DNA of 64,000 nucleotides from Micromonospora narathiwatensis (GCF_900089605.1 NZ_LT594324.1:4960001-5024000), one strand, 5' to 3'. Counted from the first letter of the stretch, positions 28,175-36,979 are shown. The notes: generated by a model not told the origin, from the letters alone. A program made the numbers and translations.

Positions 28175-29274
28175 CCGACACCGGACGTCACCAGCCTCCG
28201 CTGCGGCTGACCCGCGCCGACCTGGACGCGCTGCCCAACTACGTACCCGGGCGCAGCCCCGCCGACCTGGCCCGTGAGCTGGGCCTGGCCGAGGCGATCA
28301 AGCTGGCCAGCAACGAGGTCCCCTACGGCCCGCTGCCGGGCGTGGTGGAGGCGGTCACCGAGGCGGTCACCGGCTCGCACCGCTACCCCGACATGGGTGT
28401 GGTGGCGCTGCGCCAGGCCCTCGCCGAGCGGTACGGCGTGGACGCCGACCGGATCGCCACCGGCTGCGGTTCCGTGGCGCTGGCCGAGCACCTGGTCCGG
28501 GCCACCTGCCTCCCCGGAGACGAGCTGCTCTACTCGTGGCGGTCGTTCGAGGCGTACCCGATCATCGCGGCGACCAGCGGCGCGACCAGCGTGCAGGTAC
28601 CGAACGACGCCGGCCACGGCCACGACCTGGCCTCGATGGCGGCGGCGGTGACCGACCGGACCCGGATGATCCTGGTCTGCAACCCGAACAACCCGACCGG
28701 CACCGCCGTCCGCAAGGCGGAGCTGGACCGCTTCCTCGACGCGGTGCCCGACGACGTGCTCGTGGTGATCGACGAGGCGTACCGGGAGTTCGTCACCGAC
28801 CCCGAGGTGCCGGACGCGCTCGGCTACCTGGACCGGCCGAACGTGGCGGTGCTGCGCACCCTCTCCAAGGCGTGGGGGCTGGCCGGCCTGCGGGTCGGTT
28901 GGCTGGCCGCCGGACCGGCCGTGGCCGCCGCCGTACGCAAGGTCGTCACGCCGTTCTCCACCAGCATGGCCGCCCAGGCCGGCGCGCTGGCCGCGCTGGC
29001 CCAGGCCGACGAGGTCGAGCGGCGCTGCGCGCTGGTCGTCGCCGAGCGGGACCGGATCACCGAGGCGCTGCGCAAGCTGGTCCCGGACGTGCCCGCCAGC
29101 CAGGCCAACTTCGTCTGGCTGCCGCTGGGCGAACGCGCCGTCGAGTTCGGCAAGGCGTGCGAGGCGCGCGGCGTGATCGTCCGGCCGTTCGCCGGCGACG
29201 GGGTCCGGGTCACCATCGGCACTCCGGACGAGAACGACGCCTTCCTCGCCGCCGCCGAGTCCGCCCTCGCCTGA
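28171..29274 (+). CDS. aminotransferase, HisC/aromatic (Pat) type
   Basis: A 367-residue class I/II PLP-dependent transaminase. Visible motifs are LASNEVPYGPLPGV, NPNNPTGT, VVIDEAYREFV and the PLP lysine in TLSKAWGLAGLRVGW; a C-terminal arginine that binds the substrate carboxylate is in VIVRPFAGDGVRVTIGT. It belongs with histidinol-phosphate and aromatic amino acid aminotransferases. Because hppD is 2 kb upstream on the same strand and homogentisate genes follow, I favour tyrosine or phenylalanine as substrate, supplying 4-hydroxyphenylpyruvate. ATGA overlap with RDD2 implies co-translation. Substrate choice remains open. Confidence 0.85.
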   Translation: MTDTGRHQPPLRLTRADLDALPNYVPGRSPADLARELGLAEAIKLASNEVPYGPLPGVVEAVTEAVTGSHRYPDMGVVALRQALAERYGVDADRIATGCGSVALAEHLVRATCLPGDELLYSWRSFEAYPIIAATSGATSVQVPNDAGHGHDLASMAAAVTDRTRMILVCNPNNPTGTAVRKAELDRFLDAVPDDVLVVIDEAYREFVTDPEVPDALGYLDRPNVAVLRTLSKAWGLAGLRVGWLAAGPAVAAAVRKVVTPFSTSMAAQAGALAALAQADEVERRCALVVAERDRITEALRKLVPDVPASQANFVWLPLGERAVEFGKACEARGVIVRPFAGDGVRVTIGTPDENDAFLAAAESALA

Positions 29275-29286
29275 TCTTCGGGTAGG

Positions 29287-29332
29287 GGAGGGGCCCGTTG
29301 TTGACGCCTGGCGTTGCACGAGGGGCCCCTCC
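29287..29332. terminator. GGAGGGGCCC palindrome, terminator
   Basis: GGAGGGGCCC (29287-29296) and GGGCCCCTCC (29323-29332) enclose a 26-base loop that itself contains GACGCCTGGCGTTG. It lies between convergent genes. Confidence 0.6.
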
Positions 29333-29359
29333 AAGCACGTACGCGCGGTGCGTGAGGGA

Positions 29360-30610
29360 TCAGGTGGCGGCGAGCAGGACCGGCTCGGCCGTCAGGAAGT
29401 ACGCCTGGTCGTCGTCTTCCGGGACGGCCCGGTCGCGGGCCCGCTCCACCGCCACGTAGCCGCCCGTGGCGTATGCCCGGCCGGGCTGCCAGTCGATCCC
29501 GTCGTGGCCGACGGTCAGGGCGAAGCGGGACCGCTCCGCGCCGGTGGTCGGGTCGAGGGTCACCAGGGTTCGCCCCTCGGTCAGCAGGTGCACCCGGCCC
29601 GGCTCGGCCGCGATGATCCGCACCGGGCCGAGGTCGGCCCGGTGCCACAACTCCGCACCGGTACGCGCGGACCGGCCGGTCACCACACCCGCTGACGTGC
29701 CGACGGCCCGTTCGCCGTCGAGCGCGGTGTCCATCCCGTCGAGACCCGGTGCGGCCACCGGGGCACCGCTGCCCACCAGCCAGCCCCGGCCGCTGCCCTC
29801 GTCACCGGAGATGCGCAACCCCTGACAGCCGGAACGGCCCTCCCGGCAGCCGACCGGCGTCAGCACGAACCTGTCAGGGGCGTCCTTCGGACGCCAGCGG
29901 GTACGGACCGCGCCGGTGACGGCGTCCCGGAACTCGACCTCCTCCGGCCCGTCACAGGCCGCCAATCCGAGCACCTCACCGGCCGCGGTGGTGCCCGCGG
30001 CGCCCAGGCAGCCCCGCTCCCGGTCATCCCGCCACAGCCGGCGGCCGTCGACCAGGTCGTACCCGCCGAGTTCCCCGACGCCGGCCACGACCAGTACGGT
30101 CCGGCCGGTCGGGGGCCGGGCGACGGAGAGCCCGGACGGATCCCAGACCGTCGCGGCGTGGGTACGGCGGGGTTCCGGCGCCACGCCCGGTTCCGGCCCG
30201 TCGGCCCGCCAGGCGACCCGCCCGGTCCGCGCGTCCAGGGCCACCAGCCTCCCGTCGGACCAGCGGCTGACCACCGTGGTCCCGTCGGCCACCACCCCGC
30301 TGAGCCGGGCCGGCCAGCGCCGGTACGACCAGTACGGGGTGACGCGGTGCCCGCGGTCGGCCGGCTGGTCGGCGTACACCTGGCGGTCGGCCGCGTAGAC
30401 GCGGAGTCGGCCGTCCACGATCAGCGGGGCCACCGGCAGCCGGCCCACCACCCCGACGGCCGGCGTGACCGCCGAGGGGTAACCGGACCGGGCGACCGTC
30501 TCGGCCTCGGCCGCGGCGAGCACCCGGTGACCGACGGCCGCGACGGCCCCGACGCCGAGCAGCGCCGCGACCACGGCGGCGACCGCCCGTCGCCTCTTCG
30601 GGAACCCCAT
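29360..30610 (-). CDS. PQQ-like beta-propeller protein with N-terminal anchor
   Basis: A 416-residue protein. It starts MGFPKRRRAV followed by one hydrophobic segment (AAVVAALLGVGAVAAVGHRVLA), so it is a signal anchor or exported. The body has repeated propeller blades (SDGRLVALDARTGRVAWRADG, LVDGRRLWRDDRERG, SARTGAELWHRADLGPVRIIA, LVTLDPTTGAERSRFA), each with the TG-x-x-W pattern. Cysteine pairs (ERGCLG / LAACDG; GCREGRSGCQG) suggest an extracytoplasmic fold. Its overall design matches the propeller protein at 22.9-24.4 kb, so the two may be distant paralogues. Function unknown. Confidence 0.7.
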   Translation of the reverse strand: MGFPKRRRAVAAVVAALLGVGAVAAVGHRVLAAAEAETVARSGYPSAVTPAVGVVGRLPVAPLIVDGRLRVYAADRQVYADQPADRGHRVTPYWSYRRWPARLSGVVADGTTVVSRWSDGRLVALDARTGRVAWRADGPEPGVAPEPRRTHAATVWDPSGLSVARPPTGRTVLVVAGVGELGGYDLVDGRRLWRDDRERGCLGAAGTTAAGEVLGLAACDGPEEVEFRDAVTGAVRTRWRPKDAPDRFVLTPVGCREGRSGCQGLRISGDEGSGRGWLVGSGAPVAAPGLDGMDTALDGERAVGTSAGVVTGRSARTGAELWHRADLGPVRIIAAEPGRVHLLTEGRTLVTLDPTTGAERSRFALTVGHDGIDWQPGRAYATGGYVAVERARDRAVPEDDDQAYFLTAEPVLLAAT

Positions 30611-30717
30611 GCCGCACCTCCGGTCGGCACCCTACCCAGGGCAGGCCCGGGGAACCCTGTGAGGTCGCGCCGGGGCGCTCGGCTCGGTGAGCTGGGCCGG
30701 AGGCTGCCGGCGCGGGC

Positions 30718-31200
30718 TCAGGCTGCCGCCGCGGGAGCCGCGGATCGGGCGGCGCGGGCGAGGTCGGCGAGGTCACGCCGGAACGCGCCGTCGACCGCGC
30801 GGGCCGCCAGACCGCCGAAGAGCAGGGCGAGGACCCGACCGGACGGGGCGATGGGCCGCGCCTCCTGCCGCACCGTGACGGCGGTGCGGGCCCGGCAGCG
30901 CCGCCGCACCGTACGCAGCGTGAAGGTGATCCGATAGTCCACGCCGATGCCGGGCGAGCTGAGGACCAGCCGTCGGGGCGGGACGGCCTCCACCACGACG
31001 AACTCCTCCGCCTGGGCGACCCCGTCCGCCCGGGTACGGATCTCCCGCCAGGCCGTGCCGGGAGCGAGGCGGCCCGGGGTGAGCAGCTCGACCGCGCCGA
31101 CCGTGGAGAGCCAGTCGGCGCGGGCCGGCAGGTCGACCAGCAGCCGCCAGAGATCGACGGCGGGTGCCTCGATGAACTGGGTGACCGCGACCGTCGACAT
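30718..31200 (-). CDS. SRPBCC (polyketide cyclase/START-like) family protein
   Basis: A 160-residue single domain of the SRPBCC helix-grip fold: STVAVTQFIEAPAVDLWRLLVDLPARADWLSTV opens it, the VDYRITFTLRTVRRRCRARTAVTVRQEARPI strands follow, then a long C-terminal helix (RDLADLARAARSAAPAAAA). The fold binds hydrophobic ligands in a pocket. No catalytic residue can be named. The ATG at 31200 has GGAGG upstream. The neighbours are unrelated, so no pathway can be proposed. Confidence 0.75.
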   Translation of the reverse strand: MSTVAVTQFIEAPAVDLWRLLVDLPARADWLSTVGAVELLTPGRLAPGTAWREIRTRADGVAQAEEFVVVEAVPPRRLVLSSPGIGVDYRITFTLRTVRRRCRARTAVTVRQEARPIAPSGRVLALLFGGLAARAVDGAFRRDLADLARAARSAAPAAAA

Positions 31201-31329
31201 GACACCTCCCGTATCGTCCACGGTACGGAAGGTGAGGCCGCGACGGGACCCCGGCGGCGGATTTCCCGCCGCCGGTGACCGCTTCGGCGGGATGGCGGGC
31301 TCCGGTGACCGGCCCGGCCCGCCGGCCGG

Positions 31330-31539
31330 TCAGGCCCGGAACCGCCCGCCCCGGATCGCCTCGACGAAGGCGGTCCAGCCGAGTGGGCCCACGGTCAGCA
31401 CCGGGCCGGACGGGTCCTTGGAGTCGCGTACCGCGACCACGCCGACGGTCCGGGCCAGGTTGTCCGCCACCTCGACGCACAGCCCCTGGTCGTTCGAACG
31501 GCTGCTGGTGCGCCAGACGGCGCCCACGAGATCGGTCAT
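31330..31539 (-). CDS. DUF397 protein
   Basis: A 69-residue protein with the full DUF397 pattern: VWRTSSRSNDQGLCVEVADN, VAVRDSKDPSGPVLTVGPLGWTAFVEAIRGG. In actinobacteria these small proteins are generally encoded beside a XRE/HTH (DUF5753) regulator, with which they are thought to act as modulator or antitoxin-like partner in development. No such partner is in this window, so this copy is an orphan. AAGGAGG precedes the ATG at 31539. Confidence 0.88.
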   Translation of the reverse strand: MTDLVGAVWRTSSRSNDQGLCVEVADNLARTVGVVAVRDSKDPSGPVLTVGPLGWTAFVEAIRGGRFRA

Positions 31540-31721
31540 GCTCGGTGCCTCCTTGTCCGCTGGGACGTTCCCCACGAAAACCGGCGGCGCCGTGCCGCGC
31601 CGCCGGCCGGGGCCGCCGCGCCAGCCGGCGGCGGACCCGGCACGATCAACGCGGATGCGTCGGACCCCGATCGCACAGCGGGTGCGACCGGGCCGGCGGT
31701 ACGGGTGGCCCGAGGGCCCGG

Positions 31722-32921
31722 TCAGCGGGCCGGGAGGATGGTCCCGTTGACCTCGCCGAGGGCGATGGTGGTGCCGTCCGGGCCGGGGGCGGTGGCGGTG
31801 AGGGTGACGGTGTCGCCGTCCTCCAGGAAGGTCCGGGTGGCCCCGTCGGCGAACTTGACCGGCTCGGCTCCGCCCCAGGTCAGCTCCAGGAACGAGCCGA
31901 CCTGGCCGCGCTCCGGGCCGGACACCGTGCCGGAGGCGTAGAGGTCACCCGTACGCAGCGACGCGCCGTTGACGGTGAGGTGGGCGAGCTGCTGGGCGGG
32001 CGTCCAGTACATGGTGGCGAAGGGCGGCTCGGTGACCCGTTCGCCGTTCCACTCCACGACCAGGGCCAGGTCCAGCCCGAGGTGCGGAGCGTCCCGCAGG
32101 TAGTCCTGCACCGGCGGGTCCTGGTCGGGTGCGGATACGAAGGCGCCGGCCAACGCGTCCAGCGGGGTGACCCAGGCCGAGACCGAGGTGGCGAAGGATT
32201 TGCCCAGGAACGGGCCGAGCGGCTGGTATTCCCACGCCTGGATGTCCCGGGCGGACCAGTCGTTGACCAGCACCACGCCGAAGACGTGATCGGCGAAGTC
32301 CGCCACGGAGACCCGGTCGCCGAGTCGGCTCGGCACGCCGACCACGAAGCCGACCTCGGCCTCGATGTCCAGCCGTACGGAGGCGCCGGTGGTCGGGCCC
32401 TGCACGCTGGCCCGTTGCCCGGTGGGGCGGACCACCGGGGTGCCGGAGACCACCACCGTGCCGGCCCGGCCGTGGTAGCCGATCGGCACGTGCTTCCAGT
32501 TGGGCAGCAGCGGCGGCTGGCCCGGCCGGAAGATCTGCCCGACGTTGCCCGCGTGGTGCTCCGACGAGTAGAAGTCGACGTAGTCGGCCACCTCGAACGG
32601 CAGCAGCAGCTCCACCTCGCGCAGCGGCACCAGCAGCGGCTCCACCGCCGCGCGGTGCCCGGCGTCGGTGAGCAGCTCGGTGAGCCGCTGCCGGACGGCG
32701 GTCCACTGCGGACGGCCGAGCGCCATGAAGTCGTTGAGCGTGGGACGGCCGAGCGACCCGCCGGCCAGCACCAGCCCGGCCGCCTCCGCGCCGGCCAGGT
32801 CCAGCACGAAGTCACCGATGCGTACGCCGATCCGCGGCGCGCGGTCGCCCTGCCGGAACACCCCGTACGGCAGGTTGGTCACCCCGTACGGCGAACCCTC
32901 AGCCCCCGCAACCCAGGTCAT
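31722..32921 (-). CDS. fahA: fumarylacetoacetase
   Basis: A 399-residue FAH superfamily hydrolase. It cleaves 4-fumarylacetoacetate to fumarate and acetoacetate, the last step of tyrosine catabolism. Visible active-site segments are VADYVDFYSSEHHAGNVG (metal Asp and the catalytic His), DIEAEVGFVVG (metal Glu), VLVNDWSARDIQAWEYQPLGPFLGKS (metal Asp and Lys) and SGTVSGPERGQVGSFLELTW. The ATG overlaps the stop of the upstream unknown gene by four bases (ATGA). The operon is divergent from hmgA. The fumarate produced would feed either of the two fumarases in the window. Confidence 0.94.
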   Translation of the reverse strand: MTWVAGAEGSPYGVTNLPYGVFRQGDRAPRIGVRIGDFVLDLAGAEAAGLVLAGGSLGRPTLNDFMALGRPQWTAVRQRLTELLTDAGHRAAVEPLLVPLREVELLLPFEVADYVDFYSSEHHAGNVGQIFRPGQPPLLPNWKHVPIGYHGRAGTVVVSGTPVVRPTGQRASVQGPTTGASVRLDIEAEVGFVVGVPSRLGDRVSVADFADHVFGVVLVNDWSARDIQAWEYQPLGPFLGKSFATSVSAWVTPLDALAGAFVSAPDQDPPVQDYLRDAPHLGLDLALVVEWNGERVTEPPFATMYWTPAQQLAHLTVNGASLRTGDLYASGTVSGPERGQVGSFLELTWGGAEPVKFADGATRTFLEDGDTVTLTATAPGPDGTTIALGEVNGTILPAR

Positions 32922-33778
32922 TTCTCAAAGCCCCCGTTCACCAGCGCCAGCCGGATCAGATCGGTCAGTGGTTCGGAGATGCTGCACGAGCCGTACCCGA
33001 CCCAGAGCGGGCGCTCGGCGTCCCGGTGCGCCCGGACCCGCTCCCCGGCGCGTACCGGGTCGGTGGTGGCGAGCAGCTCGGCGACCCCGTCCACCTCGGC
33101 GCCCGCGACGGCGGCCAGGGTCGCGGCGAGCACGTTGACGAAGCCGTGGTGGGTGAAGCCGGTCTCCGGGTCGCGGTGGCGGATCGCGTGGTGCAGCCCG
33201 GCGGTGAGCTTGAACGGCAGCTTCCGGTCGCGGCAGGCGCAGATCACCGCGGCCAGCTCGACCGGGGTCGGGAAGAGTTCGGCGGCCAGCCCGCCGGTGC
33301 GGAACTTGGCGGCGACCGGCCGCCCGTCGGCCCGCGCCTGGGCCAGCGTGTCCAGCGCGCCCATCAGGCCGAAGGTGAGTGGGATCTCCGCGTAGACGTC
33401 GAGGTCGTGCCACGGCTCGGCCAGCTTCAGCAGCTCGGCCAGGCCCGGCTGCGGGTCCTCGCCGCGCTTGGCGACCGCCACCTCGACCTGCCGCACCTGG
33501 ATTCCGTCCTCGGCGAGCAGGGACAGCGCGGCCGGCAACCCCCGGACGCCGGTGTCGCCGATCAGGCCGACCACGAACCCGGGCTCCACCAGGCCGCCCA
33601 GTTTCCCGTCCAGGACGGCGGAGGCGGGCACCAGCAGCGGGCCGACCAGGTCGGCGTACCAGTCGGCGCGGTGGCGGTGGTGCGCGGCCACCGCGTCCGG
33701 CAGCGACGCGCTGCCGGGCGGGAAGACGGCCGCGTCGTCGACCAGGCCGGCGAGGAGGCGGGGCACCTGCGTTGACAC
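32918..33778 (-). CDS. conserved protein of unknown function linked to fahA/hmgA
   Basis: A 286-residue soluble protein with alternating strands and helices. Potentially functional segments are GLVDDAAVFPPGSASLPDAV, GLIGDTGVRGLP, VAAKFRTGGLAAELFPTPVELAAVI, LPFKLTAGLHHAIRHRDPETGFTHHGFVNV and a C-terminal WVGYGSCSISEPLTDL. The KFRTGG and FKLTAGLHHAIRH strings look like the phosphate- or acid-binding ends of a TIM-barrel-like enzyme. It starts with GTG at 33778 and overlaps fahA by ATGA, so it is tightly coupled to fumarylacetoacetate hydrolysis. The maleylacetoacetate isomerase of the pathway is otherwise absent here; this gene is a positional candidate, unproven. Confidence 0.7.
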   Translation of the reverse strand: MSTQVPRLLAGLVDDAAVFPPGSASLPDAVAAHHRHRADWYADLVGPLLVPASAVLDGKLGGLVEPGFVVGLIGDTGVRGLPAALSLLAEDGIQVRQVEVAVAKRGEDPQPGLAELLKLAEPWHDLDVYAEIPLTFGLMGALDTLAQARADGRPVAAKFRTGGLAAELFPTPVELAAVICACRDRKLPFKLTAGLHHAIRHRDPETGFTHHGFVNVLAATLAAVAGAEVDGVAELLATTDPVRAGERVRAHRDAERPLWVGYGSCSISEPLTDLIRLALVNGGFEK

Positions 33779-33819
33779 GAGACAAGAATGTACGGGACGC
33801 TACGAGGAACGGACAACAG

Positions 33820-33836
33820 CGTCCGATTATCGGACG
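33820..33836. promoter_or_regulatory. operator palindrome between hmgA and the fahA operon
   Basis: CGTCCGAT-T-ATCGGACG: perfect 8-bp arms with a one-base centre, midway in the 94-bp divergent promoter region. It fits a dimeric repressor site controlling both directions. Confidence 0.55.
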
Positions 33837-33872
33837 TCACCGGCCGGAGAACGGGACATATCGGGAGTCGAG

Positions 33873-35069
33873 ATGCCGTACTACCGCAGCGTCGGCGAGG
33901 TGCCGCGCAAGCGCCACACCCAGTTCCGTCAGCCCGACGGCACCCTCTACGCCGAGGAACTGGTCGGCCAGGAGGGCTTCTCGTCCGACTCGTCGCTGCT
34001 CTACCACCGGTACGCGCCGACCGCGATCGTGGCCGCCGAGGAGTTCACCCCGCCCGCCTTCACCCGGGTGCCGAACCTCCCGCTCAAGCCGCGCCACCTG
34101 CGTACCCACAAGCTCGACGGGACCGGCGCGGATCCGGTGCTCGGCCGGCAGTACCTGCTCGCCAACGACGACGTGCGGATCGCGTACGTGCTGGCCGACC
34201 GGCCCTCCCCGCTGTTCCGGGACGCCACCGGCGACCACTGCCTCTACCTGGAGTCCGGCTCGCTGCGGGTCGAGTCGCCGTTCGGCGTGCTGGACGCGGT
34301 GGCCGGCGACTACGTCATCATCCCCACCTCGACCATCCACCGCCTCGTGCCGACCGGCGACGAGCCGACCCGGCTGCTCGCCATCGAAGCGGCCGGGCAC
34401 GTCGGCCCGCCCAAGCGCTACCTGTCGGTGCGCGGGCAGTTCCTGGAGCACTCGCCGTACTGCGAGCGGGACGTCCGGGGGCCGGACGCGCCGCTGCTGG
34501 TCGACGGCGAGGACGTGGAGGTGCTGGTCCGGCACCGGTCCCGGGCGGCACGCCCGGACGGCAGCGGCACAGTTTGGACTCGTCATGTCTATGCCCACCA
34601 CCCGTTCGACGTGGTCGGCTGGGACGGACACCTCTACCCGTGGGCATTCTCCATCCACGACTTCGAGCCGATCACCGGGCGGATCCACCAGCCGCCGCCG
34701 GTACACCAGACCTTCCAGGGTCCGAACTTCGTGATCTGCTCGTTCGCGCCCCGCAAGGTCGACTACCACCCGGACGCCATTCCGGTGCCGTACAACCACC
34801 ACAACGTCGACTCGGACGAGATGCTCTTCTACACCGGCGGCAACTACGAGGCCCGGCGCGGCTCCGGCATCGAGCAGGGTTCCATCTCGCTGCACCCGTC
34901 CGGGTTCACCCACGGGCCGCAGCCGGGCGCGGCCGAACGCTCCATCGGGGCGGACTTCTTCGACGAGCTGGCGGTGATGGTGGACACCTTCCGCCCGCTC
35001 GATCTCTGCGACGCCGCGTCCGCCAGCGAGGACGACGCGTACGCCTGGACGTGGGCGCGGCGCGGCTGA
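33873..35069 (+). CDS. hmgA: homogentisate 1,2-dioxygenase
   Basis: A 398-residue cupin-type Fe(II) dioxygenase that opens the ring of homogentisate to maleylacetoacetate. Characteristic parts are MPYYRSVGEVPRKRHTQFR, the VIIPTSTIHRL strand, and the C-terminal iron-binding block from NHHNVDSDEMLFYTGG to SISLHPSGFTHGPQPG, which supplies the His and Glu ligands. GGAG precedes the ATG at 33873. It is divergent from the unknown-fahA operon with a palindromic operator between them, and convergent with ispF. Confidence 0.94.
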   Translation: MPYYRSVGEVPRKRHTQFRQPDGTLYAEELVGQEGFSSDSSLLYHRYAPTAIVAAEEFTPPAFTRVPNLPLKPRHLRTHKLDGTGADPVLGRQYLLANDDVRIAYVLADRPSPLFRDATGDHCLYLESGSLRVESPFGVLDAVAGDYVIIPTSTIHRLVPTGDEPTRLLAIEAAGHVGPPKRYLSVRGQFLEHSPYCERDVRGPDAPLLVDGEDVEVLVRHRSRAARPDGSGTVWTRHVYAHHPFDVVGWDGHLYPWAFSIHDFEPITGRIHQPPPVHQTFQGPNFVICSFAPRKVDYHPDAIPVPYNHHNVDSDEMLFYTGGNYEARRGSGIEQGSISLHPSGFTHGPQPGAAERSIGADFFDELAVMVDTFRPLDLCDAASASEDDAYAWTWARRG

Positions 35070-35091
35070 CGCCGCTGGCGGGGCGCCGGGC

Positions 35092-35574
35092 CTACTCCGC
35101 CGGCGCCTCGTACACCAGGGCCACCGCGATGCCGGTCAGCCCCTCGCCGCGCCCGGTGAACCCGAGGCCGTCGGTGGTGGCGGCGGAGACGGTGACCGGG
35201 GCGCCCACCGCCGTGGAGAGCACCCGCTGCGCCTCCTCCCGGCGTGGGCCGATCTTGGGCCGGTTGCCGATCACCTGGACCGACACGTTGCCGACCCGGA
35301 AGCCGGCCGCTCGCACCCGCCGGGCGCTCTCGGTGAGCAGTGCCACGCCCGAGGCACCCGCCCACTCCGGCTGGTCAACGCCGAAGTTCGCGCCCAGGTC
35401 GCCGAGGCCGGCCGCGGAGAGCAGGGCGTTGCAGGCGGCGTGCGCCGCCACGTCGGCGTCCGAGTGCCCGGCCAGGCCGTCCTGACCCGGCCAGTGCAGG
35501 CCGGCGACCCAGCACGGCCGCCCGGCCTCGAAGGCGTGCACGTCGGTGCCGATGGCCACCCGAGGGACGATCAT
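35092..35574 (-). CDS. ispF: 2-C-methyl-D-erythritol 2,4-cyclodiphosphate synthase
   Basis: A 160-residue trimeric enzyme of the MEP isoprenoid pathway, cyclising CDP-methylerythritol phosphate. The zinc ligands are in GTDVHAF and the later [11 protein letters not shown]; the [14 protein letters not shown] end is typical. Start at ATG 35574 ([14 protein letters not shown]). It lies downstream of ispD on the same strand, separated by a REP-like palindrome of about 77 bp within a 136-bp gap. In most actinobacteria cysS follows directly; here the next gene is the convergent hmgA. Confidence 0.95.
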   Translation of the reverse strand: MIVPRVAIGTDVHAFEAGRPCWVAGLHWPGQDGLAGHSDADVAAHAACNALLSAAGLGDLGANFGVDQPEWAGASGVALLTESARRVRAAGFRVGNVSVQVIGNRPKIGPRREEAQRVLSTAVGAPVTVSAATTDGLGFTGRGEGLTGIAVALVYEAPAE

Positions 35575-35612
35575 GACTCCGAGCGTACGCGTTCTGCTAC
35601 GCCGGCCGGACC

Positions 35613-35689
35613 TTGATCGACTCCGGGTACGCGATGTGGCGGTGTCGGCGGACCCGGACACCGCCGTCTACGCGACACGGAGTGGATCA
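35613..35689. repeat. REP-like palindromic repeat, copy 4 (near full length)
   Basis: Outer arms TTGATCGACTCCG and CGGAGTGGATCA; inner arms GATGTGGCGGTGTC and GACACCGCCGTC. It lies between ispD and ispF, which are co-oriented, so it may lower ispF transcription or stabilise mRNA. Confidence 0.7.
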
Positions 35690-35710
35690 TGGGCTCGGTC
35701 GGCCGCCAGG

Positions 35711-36406
35711 TCAGGCCCCGGTCGTCAGCAGGTGCTCGGCGAGAGCCAGATCGAACGGCCGGGTGACCTTGAGCGCGTACTCGGAGCCGGGGACGCAGAC
35801 CACCGACACGCCCTGCTTCTCCACCAGGCCGGCGTCGTCGGTGAGTGGATCACTGGCCGCCACGTGCGCGGCGGCCAGCACGGACCGGCGGAAGCCCTGC
35901 GGCGTCTGCACGGCCCGCAGGGCGGAGCGGTCCACCGTGCCGAGGACCAGCTCGCCCGCGTCGACCTCCTTGATCGTGTCGACCACGGGGAGCACCGGGA
36001 TCACCGCGTCGTGCCCGGCGCGGACCGCCTCGGCCACCGACTCGACCAGCTCGGGTGGGGTGAGCGCGCGGGCCGCGTCGTGCACCAGGACGATCTCCGG
36101 CCCGACCGGGACGGCGGCCAGCGCGGCGGCGACCGACGCCTGGCGCTCCGCGCCGCCGGCCACCACGGTCACCGGGGCGACCGACGCGAGCATCCCCCGG
36201 ACCGCCTCGACGTCGGCGGCCGGGGCGGCCACCACGATGGTGTGCACCGAGGGTGCCGCCGCGATCCGGCGTACCGCGTGCACCAGCAGGGGCTCACCGG
36301 CAAGCGGCCGGAGCGCCTTCGGGGCGCCGGGGCCGAGGCGTACGCCGGCACCGGCCGCAGGAACAAGGACCGCGACGTCACCGCGCGGATTGAGCTGCGC
36401 GGTCAC
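35711..36406 (-). CDS. ispD: 2-C-methyl-D-erythritol 4-phosphate cytidylyltransferase
   Basis: A 231-residue nucleotidyltransferase of the MEP pathway, making CDP-methylerythritol from MEP and CTP. The CTP-binding loop is VPAAGAGVRLGPGAPKALRPLAGEPLL, followed by VLVHDAARAL and the RAVQTPQGFR motif. GTG start at 36406. It lies 54 bp after carD on the same strand, the usual carD-ispD arrangement in actinobacteria. Confidence 0.94.
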   Translation of the reverse strand: MTAQLNPRGDVAVLVPAAGAGVRLGPGAPKALRPLAGEPLLVHAVRRIAAAPSVHTIVVAAPAADVEAVRGMLASVAPVTVVAGGAERQASVAAALAAVPVGPEIVLVHDAARALTPPELVESVAEAVRAGHDAVIPVLPVVDTIKEVDAGELVLGTVDRSALRAVQTPQGFRRSVLAAAHVAASDPLTDDAGLVEKQGVSVVCVPGSEYALKVTRPFDLALAEHLLTTGA

Positions 36407-36460
36407 GTCGCGGTCCTCGGATTTCTTTGCTACGGGGTGGGTAGGACGGTGCGGTGCGGA

Positions 36461-36946
36461 TCAGGCCTCGGTCAGCACCTTGTCGAGCAGCGTCTCCGCC
36501 TCGTCCTTGGTGCTCTTCTCAGCCAGCGCGACCTCGCCCACGAGGATGTCGCGGGCCTTGGCGAGCATGCGCTTCTCGCCCGCGGACAGACCCCGCTCCC
36601 GCTCCCGGCGCCACAGGTCGCGGACGACCTCGGCGACCTTCAGCGGGTTGCCGGAGGCCAGCTTCTCCAAATTCGCCTTGTAACGCCGCGACCAGTTGGT
36701 CGGCTCCTCGGTGTGCGGTGCACGGAGCACGTCGAAGACCTTGCCCAGGCCCTCTTCGCCGACCACCTCACGCACACCCACGATCTCGGCGTTCTCGGCG
36801 GGCACCCGGACCGTCAGGTCACCCTGCGCGACCCTCAGGACGAGGTACTGCTTGGGCTCGCCCTTGATGACCCGAGTCTCGATTGCCTCGATGAGTGCGG
36901 CCCCGTGGTGGGGGTAAACAACGGTCTCGCCGACACTGAAAACCAT
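36461..36946 (-). CDS. carD: CarD-type RNA polymerase-binding transcription factor
   Basis: A 161-residue global regulator. The N-terminal RNA polymerase interaction domain ([39 protein letters not shown]) binds the beta subunit; the C-terminal helical domain includes the conserved Trp in [18 protein letters not shown], which wedges the upstream edge of the open complex. It regulates rRNA and housekeeping promoters. The start ATG follows GAAAGGGG. It is the first gene of carD-ispD-(REP)-ispF. A TACCCT -10 element lies 28 bp upstream. Confidence 0.95.
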   Translation of the reverse strand: MVFSVGETVVYPHHGAALIEAIETRVIKGEPKQYLVLRVAQGDLTVRVPAENAEIVGVREVVGEEGLGKVFDVLRAPHTEEPTNWSRRYKANLEKLASGNPLKVAEVVRDLWRRERERGLSAGEKRMLAKARDILVGEVALAEKSTKDEAETLLDKVLTEA

Positions 36947-36973
36947 AGGTTCGAAACCCCTTTCGCTGTGTCT

Positions 36974-36979
36974 AGGGTA
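36974..36979 (-). promoter_or_regulatory. -10 element of carD
   Basis: TACCCT on the minus strand, 28 bp before the ATG. A convincing -35 could not be fixed. Confidence 0.45.
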
